A stretch of DNA of 64,000 nt from NCBI RefSeq assembly GCF_014203155.1, contig NZ_JACHIK010000007.1, forward strand, positions 1 to 64,000. The letters run 5' to 3'. The position numbers were made by a program, and so were the translations under genes. The notes under the pieces were generated by a model that was not told the origin of the DNA, did not search any database, and saw only the letters and a list, made by a program, of their open reading frames with translations. Numbering within the stretch: position 1 is the stretch's first letter; the number at the start of each line of letters is the position of its first letter. Positions 1-7,739 of this stretch are shown piece after piece. The stretch comes from Shinella fusca (GTDB lineage Bacteria; Pseudomonadota; Alphaproteobacteria; Rhizobiales; Rhizobiaceae).

Positions 1-18
1 TCACAAAACCACCCATAA

Positions 19-95
<77 letters not shown>

Positions 96-105
96 AAATT
101 TACAG

Positions 106-137
106 CAAGCCCCGCAGCCAAACAGCCGCGGGGCTTG
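106..137 (+). terminator. Hairpin terminator after the tRNA
   Basis: CAAGCCCCGC (106-115) pairs perfectly with GCGGGGCTTG (128-137) around a 12-nt loop and is followed by a weak T-rich stretch. It sits 10 nt past the tRNA, where a transcript end is expected. The rest of the gap up to 339 shows no convincing gene. Confidence 0.7.
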
Positions 138-319
138 TTGCGTTTGGCCTCCGTGCCCAACGCGCCGCGCTTGATTGTTCGCCGCACAGAGGCGACGGCC
201 AATGTTCGCGACCAGGCCGCTTTCCACGTCTGTGCAGTCACTGAATGTCACTATCGACGTCCTTTGATAGCAGCGATAGGTGCTCCGCAGCCGAATGGCG
301 GCATAGCCGTTTGCATATA

Positions 320-335
320 TAAACCATTCAGTCTA
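320..335. promoter_or_regulatory. Probable TetR operator (copy 1, autoregulatory)
   Basis: TAAAC-CATTCA-GTCTA is an imperfect inverted repeat 4 nt before the start of the TetR gene at 340. Read on the other strand its core is ACTGAATGGTT, the same core found twice upstream of the SDR gene (1007-1022 and 1070-1085). This suggests that the regulator controls itself and the following gene. Confidence 0.6.
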
Positions 336-339
336 CATT

Positions 340-957
340 ATGGGCATGCAAAAGCCATCAAGCCCTTCTCCTACCATCGGCAGGCCCCGCGAATTCGATA
401 TCGGGGAGGTAACGCGAAAGGCGATGAACGTTTTTTGGGACCGGGGTTATCATGATGCTTCGCTGCCGGATCTGCTCGGCGGCATGGAGCTGTCGCGGGG
501 AAGTTTCTACAAGGCCTTTGGCGACAAGGAAGCCGTGTTTCTCCGTGCCCTGGATATCTATATCGAAGATGCCGTTCGAGACATGCGTGAGATCCTGAAA
601 GCCGACGTCTCGCCGGTGATCGCCATACGGAACGCCTTGCTGCGCTATGCGGATCTGTCGTCAGGCGATGAGGGACGGCGTGGGTGTTTCGCGGTGGGGA
701 CCGCAACGGAAATGCTGCCGGCCAATCCCGAGGCCGCCCGGCGCATCGCTTCCTTGTTTCGCCGGCTGCAGGACCTCTTCGCCGACGCGATCGTGCGGGG
801 CCAGAAGGCCGGCGAGTTCGACGAGCATCTGGACGCTCAGGCAATCGCGCATTTCATCGTCTCCCAGGCCAACGGGATGAGGGTGCTCGGCAAGGCGGGA
901 TCATCCCGCAAGCAGATGCGCGCGAATGTCGATCTCGTCATGAAACTGCTTTCCTGA
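340..957 (+). CDS. TetR/AcrR family transcriptional regulator
   Basis: A 205-aa protein with an N-terminal TetR helix-turn-helix at about residues 41-65 (SLPDLLGG, then LSRGSFYKAFGDKE) and a helical ligand-binding half. The family represses nearby enzymes or exporters and is released by a small ligand. ATGs at 340 and 346 are both possible and neither has a clear Shine-Dalgarno site, so the message may be nearly leaderless. It lies upstream of, and on the same strand as, two short-chain dehydrogenases. A shared operator core before 340 and before 1174 ties it to the first of them. The ligand cannot be told from sequence. Confidence 0.92.
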   Translation: MGMQKPSSPSPTIGRPREFDIGEVTRKAMNVFWDRGYHDASLPDLLGGMELSRGSFYKAFGDKEAVFLRALDIYIEDAVRDMREILKADVSPVIAIRNALLRYADLSSGDEGRRGCFAVGTATEMLPANPEAARRIASLFRRLQDLFADAIVRGQKAGEFDEHLDAQAIAHFIVSQANGMRVLGKAGSSRKQMRANVDLVMKLLS

Positions 958-1006
958 GATTCGCCGGGCTCCCCGTGAAGGGGATGGAAAGATTTTACTT
1001 GAAATG

Positions 1007-1022
1007 GGAACTGAATGGTTCC
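1007..1022. promoter_or_regulatory. Probable TetR operator (copy 2)
   Basis: A perfect inverted repeat, GGAAC-TGAATG-GTTCC, between the TetR gene and the SDR gene. It shares the ACTGAATGGTT core with the sites at 320 and 1070. Confidence 0.65.
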
Positions 1023-1069
1023 AAATAGGATGCGGATGGGGAGTGCGCGTTGCGTGCTCCGTCCGATTA

Positions 1070-1085
1070 GGTACTGAATGGTTCC
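1070..1085. promoter_or_regulatory. Probable TetR operator (copy 3)
   Basis: GGTAC-TGAATG-GTTCC, one mismatch from a perfect inverted repeat and identical in spacer to copy 2, 63 bp downstream of it (six helical turns). It lies about 90 nt before the SDR start codon at 1174. Confidence 0.65.
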
Positions 1086-1173
1086 GAAATGGCCGTCGTG
1101 GCCGAAGACTGATCATTGGCTTACGGCCGGTTCGGAAACGCGAATCCGCTCACCTCGAAAGGGATTAAAAATA

Positions 1174-1932
1174 GTGTCAAGGAAGTTCGAAAATCACGTA
1201 TCCGTGGTGACCGGAGGATCCACCGGCATCGGTTTCTCCATCGCCCGGGGGCTTATCGCCGAAGGGGCCAGGCGGGTCTACATCACCGGCCGGTCGGCCC
1301 ACACGCTGAACGAGGCCGCCGCTCTGCTCGGCGGCGCGGCCGTCCCGGTGGTGTCCGACGCTTCAAGCCTTTCCGACCTGGAAAAGCTGAAGGGCGAGAT
1401 CGAAGAACGCGGCGATATGCTGGATTCGGTCTTCGCGAATGCCGGAATCTGCGAGAAGAACGAATTCGGCAACACGGCCGAAGCGGATTTCGACAGGACG
1501 TTCGATATAAATGTCAAAGGCGTTTTCTTCACCGTCCAGACATTGGTTCCCCTCGTCAAGGACGGGGCTTCGCTTGTGCTGACGGCATCGATCTGCGCCA
1601 ACAACGGCATGGAGGGGCTGAGCCTCTATAATGCTTCGAAGTCCGCTGTCAGGTCGTTCGCGCGTACCTGGGCCAACGAACTTCGCGGCCGGAAAATCCG
1701 CGTCAACGCGCTGAGCCCGGGCTTCACGCTTACCCCCCTCATGAAGAACGGCCTCAATATGGGAGAGGCCGAGATCCAGGCCCTCAGAGACTTCACCGCT
1801 CGCGAGGTTCCGCTGGGCTACATGGCCGAGCCGGCCGAGATCGCCGCCGCCGGCCTTTTCCTCGCATCGCAGGACGCCAGCTATATCAACGGTATCGAAC
1901 TGACGGTCGATGGCGGACTGGAGCAGATCTGA
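1174..1932 (+). CDS. Short-chain dehydrogenase/reductase (SDR)
   Basis: A 252-aa classical SDR, an NAD(P)-dependent oxidoreductase in the cytosol. It has the cofactor motif TGGSTGIG (residues 13-20), the NAG motif, and the catalytic Ser plus YNASK. I chose the GTG start at 1174 because AAGGGA lies about 9 nt upstream and the protein then begins just before the first beta strand as in homologues; an in-frame ATG at 1078 would add 32 low-quality residues and overlap operator copy 3. Two TetR-type operators precede it, so it is probably induced by the ligand of the regulator at 340. Substrate unknown. Confidence 0.9.
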   Translation: MSRKFENHVSVVTGGSTGIGFSIARGLIAEGARRVYITGRSAHTLNEAAALLGGAAVPVVSDASSLSDLEKLKGEIEERGDMLDSVFANAGICEKNEFGNTAEADFDRTFDINVKGVFFTVQTLVPLVKDGASLVLTASICANNGMEGLSLYNASKSAVRSFARTWANELRGRKIRVNALSPGFTLTPLMKNGLNMGEAEIQALRDFTAREVPLGYMAEPAEIAAAGLFLASQDASYINGIELTVDGGLEQI

Positions 1933-1998
1933 AGCCTGGAGACCGGGCTCGTCCGTCACGGACGGCCCGGCACCTATCCCGAATATAGGAGATGTTTG

Positions 1999-2829
1999 AT
2001 GAAAGTCTGGCTGATTACAGGATGCTCCGGCGGCTTTGGAAAAATCCTGGCGCATCGTGCGCTTGCGCGCGGCGACCGTGTCGTCGTCACGGCGCGTAAC
2101 TTGGACTCGCTCGGCGAGTTCACCGCTCAATATCCGCAAACCGCAAGGGCTGTCGAACTGGACGTGACCCGTGCGGGAGATGCGCAAAGGGCCGTAAGCC
2201 TCGCGGAGAAAGAGTTCGGCCGTCTCGATGTGCTGGTAAACAATGCCGGCCACGGCATGATCGGCGCTATCGAGGAAGGCACGCCCGCCGAATATCGTCC
2301 GCTGTTTGAAACGAATGTCTTCGGGCTGATCGAGATGACGAGGGCGGCGCTTCCCCTGCTTCGCCGACAAAAAGGCGGCCGGATCGTCAACCTGTCGTCA
2401 GGCGCCGGCCTGAGGGGAACCGCCGGGCATGGATACTACAATGCGACGAAGTTCGCGGTGGAGGGACTTTCCGATGCTCTCTCCGCGGAACTCGCGCCCT
2501 TGGGCATCGCCGTCATCGTCGTGGAGCCTGGGCCGTTCCGGACGGAATTCCTGGGGCGCTCGATGACGGTCGCAAGGAATGTCATCGACGACTACACGGT
2601 TTCGGCCGGCGGCGCCCGGACCTACCGCGCGACGAACGATGGAAGGCAGCTCGGGGACCCTGAAAAAGGCGTTGCGCTGATGATGAAGGCGATCGATTCC
2701 GAAAACCCTCCGCTCCGCCTTCCCCTGAGCGCGCGCGTCATCGAGCTCGCCCATGCGAAGTTCGCCGCCTTTGGCGAGGCTGTTGCGATCTGGAAGGAAG
2801 ACATCGTGTCGACGGGCTTCCAGGACTAG
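1999..2829 (+). CDS. Short-chain dehydrogenase/reductase (SDR)
   Basis: A 276-aa SDR with TGCSGGFG near the N-terminus (residues 7-14), an NNAGHG motif and the catalytic YNATK. The length and the TGCSGGFG variant resemble the 'oxidoreductase/SDR with variable C-terminus' group. It follows the first SDR by 66 nt and probably shares its transcript. The ATG at 1999 is preferred over the overlapping TTG at 1996 because TAGGAGA is well placed upstream. Substrate unknown. Confidence 0.9.
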   Translation: MKVWLITGCSGGFGKILAHRALARGDRVVVTARNLDSLGEFTAQYPQTARAVELDVTRAGDAQRAVSLAEKEFGRLDVLVNNAGHGMIGAIEEGTPAEYRPLFETNVFGLIEMTRAALPLLRRQKGGRIVNLSSGAGLRGTAGHGYYNATKFAVEGLSDALSAELAPLGIAVIVVEPGPFRTEFLGRSMTVARNVIDDYTVSAGGARTYRATNDGRQLGDPEKGVALMMKAIDSENPPLRLPLSARVIELAHAKFAAFGEAVAIWKEDIVSTGFQD

Positions 2830-2915
2830 GATCAATCCCGGCGGCATGACGAATGCCGCTGTTTTCCCGCCTCTGCTTTCGCGCAGTCTCCACGCGGGTG
2901 TCGCACTTGACATGA

Positions 2916-2933
2916 CTACCTACTGGAAGGTAG
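2916..2933. promoter_or_regulatory. Probable operator of the second TetR regulator
   Basis: CTACC-TACTGGAA-GGTAG is an inverted repeat ending 9 nt before the TetR start at 2943. A related, longer-spaced version (CTATC...GGAAGATA, 3580-3600) precedes the next start codon at 3604. Both fit autoregulation plus control of a downstream gene. Confidence 0.6.
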
Positions 2934-2942
2934 ATTGGCCAC

Positions 2943-3533
2943 ATGAGCAACTTATCGACCACCTCCGACGTGATCCTTGCTTCCGCGCGCGCGCTGATCG
3001 TGAACGGCGGATACAATGGCTTCAGCTATGCCGACATTGCGGACGTCGTCGGCATACGCAAGGCAAGCATCCACCATCATTTCCCGACCAAGGCGGATCT
3101 TGTCCGGACACTGGTGCTGCGCTATCGGGAAGACGCCCAAAGCGGCGTCGCCGCCCTTGAGAATAGCGGCGGGCAACCCCTCGACATCCTCAGGACATAT
3201 GCGGACCACTGGGCGAAATGCATCGAGGATGCAAGCCGGCCGTTCTGCGTTTGCGCAATGCTGGCGAGCGAACTGCCTTCGCTGCCGCCGGAGGTCGCGA
3301 CGGAAGTGACCGCCTTCTTCCGCTTCCTCTCCAGATGGCTGACCGCCGTCATGGAGCGAGGCGCGGTAACGGGTTCCCTGACCCTGTCGAGCCCCCCTGA
3401 GGTCGAGGCGGAGACGTTCCTCGCCTGCGTTCACGGAGCGATGCTGTCGGCGCGCGCCTATGGGCGACCGGACATGTTTGCTGTGGTGCTCCATCCGGCC
3501 CTACAGCGCCTGTCCGCAACCGCTATCCAATAA
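2943..3533 (+). CDS. TetR/AcrR family transcriptional regulator
   Basis: A 196-aa TetR regulator. The DNA-binding helices occupy about residues 25-50 (FSYADIADVVGIRKASIHHH). The C-terminal half resembles the group that senses electrophiles or other xenobiotics (inference). An inverted repeat directly upstream is the likely operator. The gene it originally controlled may be the damaged stretch that starts at 3604; the next intact gene is a DUF308-like membrane protein at 4009. Confidence 0.9.
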   Translation: MSNLSTTSDVILASARALIVNGGYNGFSYADIADVVGIRKASIHHHFPTKADLVRTLVLRYREDAQSGVAALENSGGQPLDILRTYADHWAKCIEDASRPFCVCAMLASELPSLPPEVATEVTAFFRFLSRWLTAVMERGAVTGSLTLSSPPEVEAETFLACVHGAMLSARAYGRPDMFAVVLHPALQRLSATAIQ

Positions 3534-3603
3534 TCTCGCGGGCGAGCCGTCGCCCGTGGGCAAAATGCGTTCTCTTTGCCTATCAACTAGTAGGAAGATA
3601 AAT

Positions 3604-3690
3604 ATGATCAAGACACCGATCGCCGCCATGGCGCGCACTCGCGAATGTTCAAGCGAGGCCGGGAGGAGGCCGTTGTGTCGAGGCGACTAG
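3604..3690 (+). pseudogene. Possible 5' remnant of a lost TetR-controlled gene
   Basis: An ATG directly after the operator-like sequence at 3580-3600 opens a frame that reads MIKTPIAAMARTRECSS and stops after 28 codons. From 3534 to 4008 (475 nt) I find no intact gene. The stretch after 3690 stays open in another frame but has no recognisable domain. It looks like the start of a regulated gene followed by a deletion or frameshift, but I cannot identify the original gene. Confidence 0.3.
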
Positions 3691-3808
3691 CCGCGATCGA
3701 GCCGGTTTCGGCGACGGCGCCATCGAGCCCCGTTGATATCTGCCAGACGAATTCGATCCTGACGGATCCCGACGGGCGCTGGGTCGCCGCCCGGCAGTCG
3801 GCCATCAC

Positions 3809-3835
3809 GGCTGGCCTCGAGCGGCGAGGCCAGCC
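3809..3835. other. Strong 11-bp hairpin in a gene-free stretch
   Basis: GGCTGGCCTCG (3809-3819) and CGAGGCCAGCC (3825-3835) pair perfectly around AGCGG. No T-run follows on either strand, so it is not a standard intrinsic terminator. It lies inside the gene-free region 3691-4008. Confidence 0.5.
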
Positions 3836-4008
3836 GGCGGCGGATCTTCACCGCCGGGCGATCCCGGAAGCTCTCGGGAGAGAGCGTACGTATCGGAAAG
3901 CCGGCCTGGGACGAGACAACACCTCCCGGCGGCCGCGCCTTCTACATTTGAGCGTTTCACGGGCGAGGGGCGAACCGCAGCCATCAACCGAAAACAAGGA
4001 CGTATACA

Positions 4009-4584
4009 ATGACCAACCAGACACCCGGCACCTTCAACGACAACGAATACTGGCTGAAGCGCTATTATTTCGTGCGGGCGGCATTCTCCACTATGTGGGT
4101 CATCGCGGCGCTTGTCGCAGGAAGGCAGTCGTTTGCCGTTGCCGCCCTGCTGCTGGCCGTCTATCCCGCATGGGATGCCGCGGCGAACGTCATCGATGCC
4201 ACGCGAAACGGCGGACTGGCAAGGAACCGCAGTCAGGCGTTCAATTTCGCAATCAGTTCGCTCATGACCGTCATCGTCATCTTCGCCCTGAACGTGAGCA
4301 TGAACTGGGTGCTTGCCGTCTTTGGCATATGGGCGATCTTTTCCGGATTGCTGCAGCTAAGTGCCGCCGTCCGCCGCTGGAAGACGAACGGTGGTCAGTG
4401 GGTAATGATCCTCAGCGGGGGACAATCGGCAGTAGCGGGCGCCTTCTTCATCGCTCAGGCCGGCATGCCCGATGAGCCGTCGATCGCGAATGTCGCCGGA
4501 TATGCGGGTCTCGGCGCCTTTTACTTCCTGGTCTCCGCCATCTGGCTGACGGTCAGCCACATGAGGCGCGCAGCAGCGGCATGA
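4009..4584 (+). CDS. DUF308/HdeD-like integral membrane protein
   Basis: A 191-aa protein with about six hydrophobic helices in pairs (for example residues 24-60, 83-110 and 130-185) and short loops. The pattern matches the DUF308/HdeD group of small inner-membrane proteins linked in some bacteria to acid or envelope stress. CAAGGA sits 8 nt before the ATG. It is separated from the TetR gene by a damaged stretch but could still be read from the same promoter. Function unproven. Confidence 0.75.
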   Translation: MTNQTPGTFNDNEYWLKRYYFVRAAFSTMWVIAALVAGRQSFAVAALLLAVYPAWDAAANVIDATRNGGLARNRSQAFNFAISSLMTVIVIFALNVSMNWVLAVFGIWAIFSGLLQLSAAVRRWKTNGGQWVMILSGGQSAVAGAFFIAQAGMPDEPSIANVAGYAGLGAFYFLVSAIWLTVSHMRRAAAA

Positions 4585-4592
4585 AAACACGT

Positions 4593-4639
4593 CCAGCCTG
4601 ACCGGCTATCGCGACGACCGCGATTGCCGGTCAGGCTGG
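4593..4639. terminator. Hairpin, probable terminator of the DUF308-like gene
   Basis: CCAGCCTGACCGGC (4593-4606) and GCCGGTCAGGCTGG (4626-4639) form a perfect 14-bp stem 8 nt after the stop codon at 4584. No long T-run follows. Confidence 0.65.
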
Positions 4640-4784
4640 AGGGTTCTTCCGCGACCTGACGCCACGGTGAGCGGATACCGGCTGCTGTCTCCATGCGCCG
4701 CCAGGTGCACAACGGGGTGGACATGAATTGCGGGCGCGGTAGATAGACGTCCGGGCAACCAGTTCACCTGCGATGGAGAATGCC

Positions 4785-6251
4785 GTGGCGAAACCCAGCC
4801 GAACCCGCGATCTCACCTCCGGGCCGATTGCGCGCACCTTGCTCATCTTCGCGCTGCCCGTGCTCGGCGCGAACGTCCTGCAATCGCTGAACGGGTCGAT
4901 CAATGCGATCTGGGTGGGGCGGTTTCTCGGCGAGTCGGCGCTGACGGCCACGTCCAACGCCAATCTTGTCCTGTTTCTCATTCTCGGCACGGTCTTCGGC
5001 ATCGGCATGGCCGCGACGATCCTGGTGGCCCAGTCCGTCGGCGCGCACGACCTGCCCGAGGCGCGCCGTATCGTCGGCACCAGCGCCACGTTCTTCCTGG
5101 CCATCTCGGTGCTGTTCGCGGTTTGCGGCTGGATCTGGGTCGATGCGATCCTCACCCTGCTCGGAACGCCCGCCGATGCCCTTCCGCTGGCCCGATCCTA
5201 TCTGCGCATCATCTTCCTCGCGGTGCCGGTGATGAACCTGCTCGCCTTCGTCATGACCGTGTTGCGCGGCGCGGGCGATTCGCGCACGCCTTTCGTTTTC
5301 ATGGCGCTCGCCGTCTTCCTCGACGTCGTGCTGAACCCGTTGCTCATCGACGGGATCGGTCCGTTTCCGAAAATGGGCATCGCCGGGTCGGCCACCTCCA
5401 CGCTCATCGGGCAGACCGTCAGCGCCGTTTCGATCCTGGCCCTGCTCTATGCGCGCCGGCATCCGCTGCGGCTTGCCGGCGAAGACCTTGCGCTGCTGCG
5501 GCCCGACGCGACGCTCCTGCGCCTTGTCGTCGTCAAGGGGGTCCCCATGGGCCTGCAGATGATCGTGATCTCCGCGGCGGCGCTGACGGTGATGGGGCTC
5601 GTGAACACCTACGGCTCGCAGGTCGCGGCCGCCTACGGCATCGCCGCCCAGCTGTGGACCTATGTCCAGATGCCGGCCCTGGCGGTGGGGGCTGCGGTTT
5701 CTTCCATGGCCGCGCAGAATGTCGGCGCGGGCCGATGGGACCGGATCGGCCGGATCACCGCTGCCGGCGTCGGTTTCAATCTCGTGCTGACGGGCGTGCT
5801 GGTCGTGGCCCTGTACCTGTTCGACAGGGCGGTGCTCGGCCTTTTCCTGACAGGAGACAGCGCCGCCATCGATATCGCCATCCACATAAACAACGCCGCC
5901 TCCTGGTCCTTCATCCTGTTCGGCATCACCATCGTCCTCTTCGCCACGGTGCGGGCGACCGGCGCCGTCATGCCGCCGCTCATCATTCTGGTCATCTCCG
6001 TGCTGTTGGTGCGCACGACCTTCGCCTACGCATTGCGGAGCGTGCTCGGCCAGGACGCGCTGTGGTGGAGCTTCCCTGCCGGCTCGATCACCTCCCTGCT
6101 GCTGGCCGCAGCCTATTACCGCTTCGGCAACTGGCGGAACCTGCACATGATCGAGAGCCGGCCCGCCGCGGGCCTTGCCCCCGACACCGGCTTCGGCATG
6201 CCGCGCGAACGCGCGAACCTCGCGGGGGAAATGTCATCCGCCGAGCCGTGA
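4785..6251 (+). CDS. MATE family efflux transporter
   Basis: A 488-aa protein with twelve predicted membrane helices arranged as two MATE repeats (each with a P-x-x-G/N pattern in its first helix, for example FALPVLGANVLQSL near residue 20). MATE proteins export cationic drugs or metabolites using a Na+ or H+ gradient. I prefer the GTG at 4785, which has GGAG 6 nt upstream; the ATG at 4773 in the same frame is the alternative and adds four residues. The gene stands alone. Substrate unknown. Confidence 0.93.
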   Translation: MAKPSRTRDLTSGPIARTLLIFALPVLGANVLQSLNGSINAIWVGRFLGESALTATSNANLVLFLILGTVFGIGMAATILVAQSVGAHDLPEARRIVGTSATFFLAISVLFAVCGWIWVDAILTLLGTPADALPLARSYLRIIFLAVPVMNLLAFVMTVLRGAGDSRTPFVFMALAVFLDVVLNPLLIDGIGPFPKMGIAGSATSTLIGQTVSAVSILALLYARRHPLRLAGEDLALLRPDATLLRLVVVKGVPMGLQMIVISAAALTVMGLVNTYGSQVAAAYGIAAQLWTYVQMPALAVGAAVSSMAAQNVGAGRWDRIGRITAAGVGFNLVLTGVLVVALYLFDRAVLGLFLTGDSAAIDIAIHINNAASWSFILFGITIVLFATVRATGAVMPPLIILVISVLLVRTTFAYALRSVLGQDALWWSFPAGSITSLLLAAAYYRFGNWRNLHMIESRPAAGLAPDTGFGMPRERANLAGEMSSAEP

Positions 6252-6361
6252 TCAGCGGTTAGGGCGATGCGCGCGCTGTGAATTTCAAGTAGCTTCGGTT
6301 GTGAAAAGGATATACGGACTGCAACCAAATGCTGAGAATATCGCAAGGCGAAAACTAAAAG

Positions 6362-6390
6362 TTGACATCCCGATAGAGAAGACCTATATG
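6362..6390 (+). promoter_or_regulatory. Sigma-70 promoter of the cold-shock gene
   Basis: A consensus -35 TTGACA (6362-6367), a 17-nt spacer and a -10 TATATG (6385-6390). It predicts a start near 6397 and so a leader of roughly 140 nt before the cold-shock ATG at 6536. Confidence 0.75.
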
Positions 6391-6396
6391 TAGATT

Positions 6397-6535
6397 GTCG
6401 ATATTTGCTTGCTTAGCTTTGGTTATCGCGCGTCTGACACCGTGCCCTGAACGAACCTTTTCTTTCAAAAATCGCTATCACCGTCCGCAGCGCCGCGAGC
6501 GTTGTGGTCCTCTTATTGCTATGAAAGGGTTCATC
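6397..6535 (+). promoter_or_regulatory. Long 5' leader of the cold-shock mRNA
   Basis: The region between the predicted start site and the ATG is about 140 nt and holds no credible gene. Long structured leaders of this size are typical of csp mRNAs, where the RNA refolds with temperature. The exact fold was not computed. Upstream of the promoter (6252-6361) I see nothing else. Confidence 0.5.
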
Positions 6536-6745
6536 ATGACCACTGGCACAGTTAAATGGTTCAATTCCACCAAGGGCTTCGGCTTCATTCAGCCTGACAA
6601 TGGCGGCGCCGATGCGTTCGTTCACATCTCGGCCGTGGAGCGCGCCGGAATGCGCGAGCTCGTCGAAGGCCAGAAGATCGGTTACGAACTGGAGCGCGAC
6701 AACAAGTCGGGCAAGATGTCGGCCTGCAACCTTCAGGCCGCCTGA
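6536..6745 (+). CDS. cspA: Cold-shock protein (CspA family)
   Basis: A 69-aa single cold-shock domain with the RNA-binding motifs KGFGFI (RNP1) and DAFVHI (RNP2). It acts as an RNA chaperone that binds single-stranded RNA. The ATG at 6536 has AAAGGG 6-7 nt upstream; an in-frame ATG at 6521 would add only five residues. It has its own strong promoter, a long leader and an intrinsic terminator at 6813, so it is a monocistronic unit. Rhizobia carry several paralogues, so the number of this one cannot be assigned. Confidence 0.96.
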   Translation: MTTGTVKWFNSTKGFGFIQPDNGGADAFVHISAVERAGMRELVEGQKIGYELERDNKSGKMSACNLQAA

Positions 6746-6812
6746 ATCATCCCGGTATCCGCTCTCCGTTGACCACGGATGTACTGGCACTGTTGAGAGC
6801 ATGATACCAGCA

Positions 6813-6840
6813 AGGTCAGGCGGATCGCCTGGCCTTTTTT
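6813..6840 (+). terminator. Intrinsic terminator of the cold-shock gene
   Basis: AAGGTCAGGC (6813-6822) pairs with GCCTGGCCTT (6828-6837) with one G-U pair, and runs straight into a T-tract to 6840. Confidence 0.85.
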
Positions 6841-6880
6841 GTTGCCGCGATATCCTGCGGCGCCCAATCCGGAAAAGACC

Positions 6881-7105
6881 ATGTCACAGACACACAGCAA
6901 ATCCCGCCAGCAGGCGGAGATTGCTTTCGCCAATGCCCAGTCGCAATTCTTCGCCCGTAACAGCGCTGTCGAGGAACTCGATTCGCTTACTCTGGCCCGC
7001 GAGGAAAAGACCCGGAGACTTCGCGAAGCCCGCCTTGCGAAGGAATTGAACGACCGCGAGGCGGCGACCGCCTCTCTCATCGCCAAACGGGCCAAGTCGA
7101 CCTGA
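6881..7105 (+). CDS. Small charged hypothetical protein
   Basis: A 74-aa, Ala/Arg/Glu-rich, probably fully helical protein (MSQTHSKSRQQAEIAFANA...). No cysteines and no membrane segment. GGAA precedes the ATG by about 8 nt. Codon use has strong G/C bias at third positions, which supports real coding. It resembles small rhizobial hypothetical proteins found near csp genes, but I cannot give a function. Confidence 0.65.
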   Translation: MSQTHSKSRQQAEIAFANAQSQFFARNSAVEELDSLTLAREEKTRRLREARLAKELNDREAATASLIAKRAKST

Positions 7106-7239
7106 TTTGCAGCAACGCGATCGGCGCTCCGCCAACCCAAGGCCATCGGGCTCTGGTGCCCGAGTTTCGGACATCCGGACGGACCGGAGTGGCTCTGCGG
7201 CTCGCTACCGAATAACTGTCATATCCCAGGGAGCCTCCC

Positions 7240-7515
7240 ATGCCCGAAATCTCTGGCGAACTCCAGGCAATCAACACGGCCTGGCAGATCGCAATCCAGG
7301 AAATCCTGCGGATGGTGATCCGCGACATGTATCATGCGGACGGAGAGGCGACCTTTCTGGCGAATATCAAGCGCATCGAAGCGGCTGCAGTCGACAGCAT
7401 TTATTCCGACCTGCGACTGCGCGGGACGAATGAATGGACGGAAGTGCTTGTCAAAGACAAGGCGAGCAACTTCGTCACGACGCTGCTGACATCGTTCACA
7501 TACGATCGCGCTTGA
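7240..7515 (+). CDS. Hypothetical protein, 91 aa
   Basis: A soluble acidic protein of 91 residues with an amphipathic helical N-terminal half (ISGELQAINTAWQIAIQEIL) and no signal peptide. GGGAG lies 8-9 nt before the ATG and codon bias matches real genes. I do not recognise the family. The following 7516-7739 holds only the leader of the AraC gene. Confidence 0.65.
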   Translation: MPEISGELQAINTAWQIAIQEILRMVIRDMYHADGEATFLANIKRIEAAAVDSIYSDLRLRGTNEWTEVLVKDKASNFVTTLLTSFTYDRA

Positions 7516-7739
7516 TGGGCGACAACTGCGGCGCATGCACGGCCCTCAACTGAGGAGGCAAGCCGTTCGATCCCCGCGCAGGTGAAAATGCCCCTAATGT
7601 CGCTTGAATCTGTCGAAGGCGGGCGCATACAGTAAACGCACGTTGGAGGGCGTGACGGCGAACATCAAGGCCCTGAGGGTAGCCCAGACAATGGCTTGAG
7701 ACGTGCTTTACCCGGCGTTTGACCTTGCAGGAGCAGAAC

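Noticed and set aside
3645-4475. Open frame of 276 codons overlapping the DUF308-like gene
   Set aside because: No recognisable domain, and its second half is out of frame with a convincing membrane protein.
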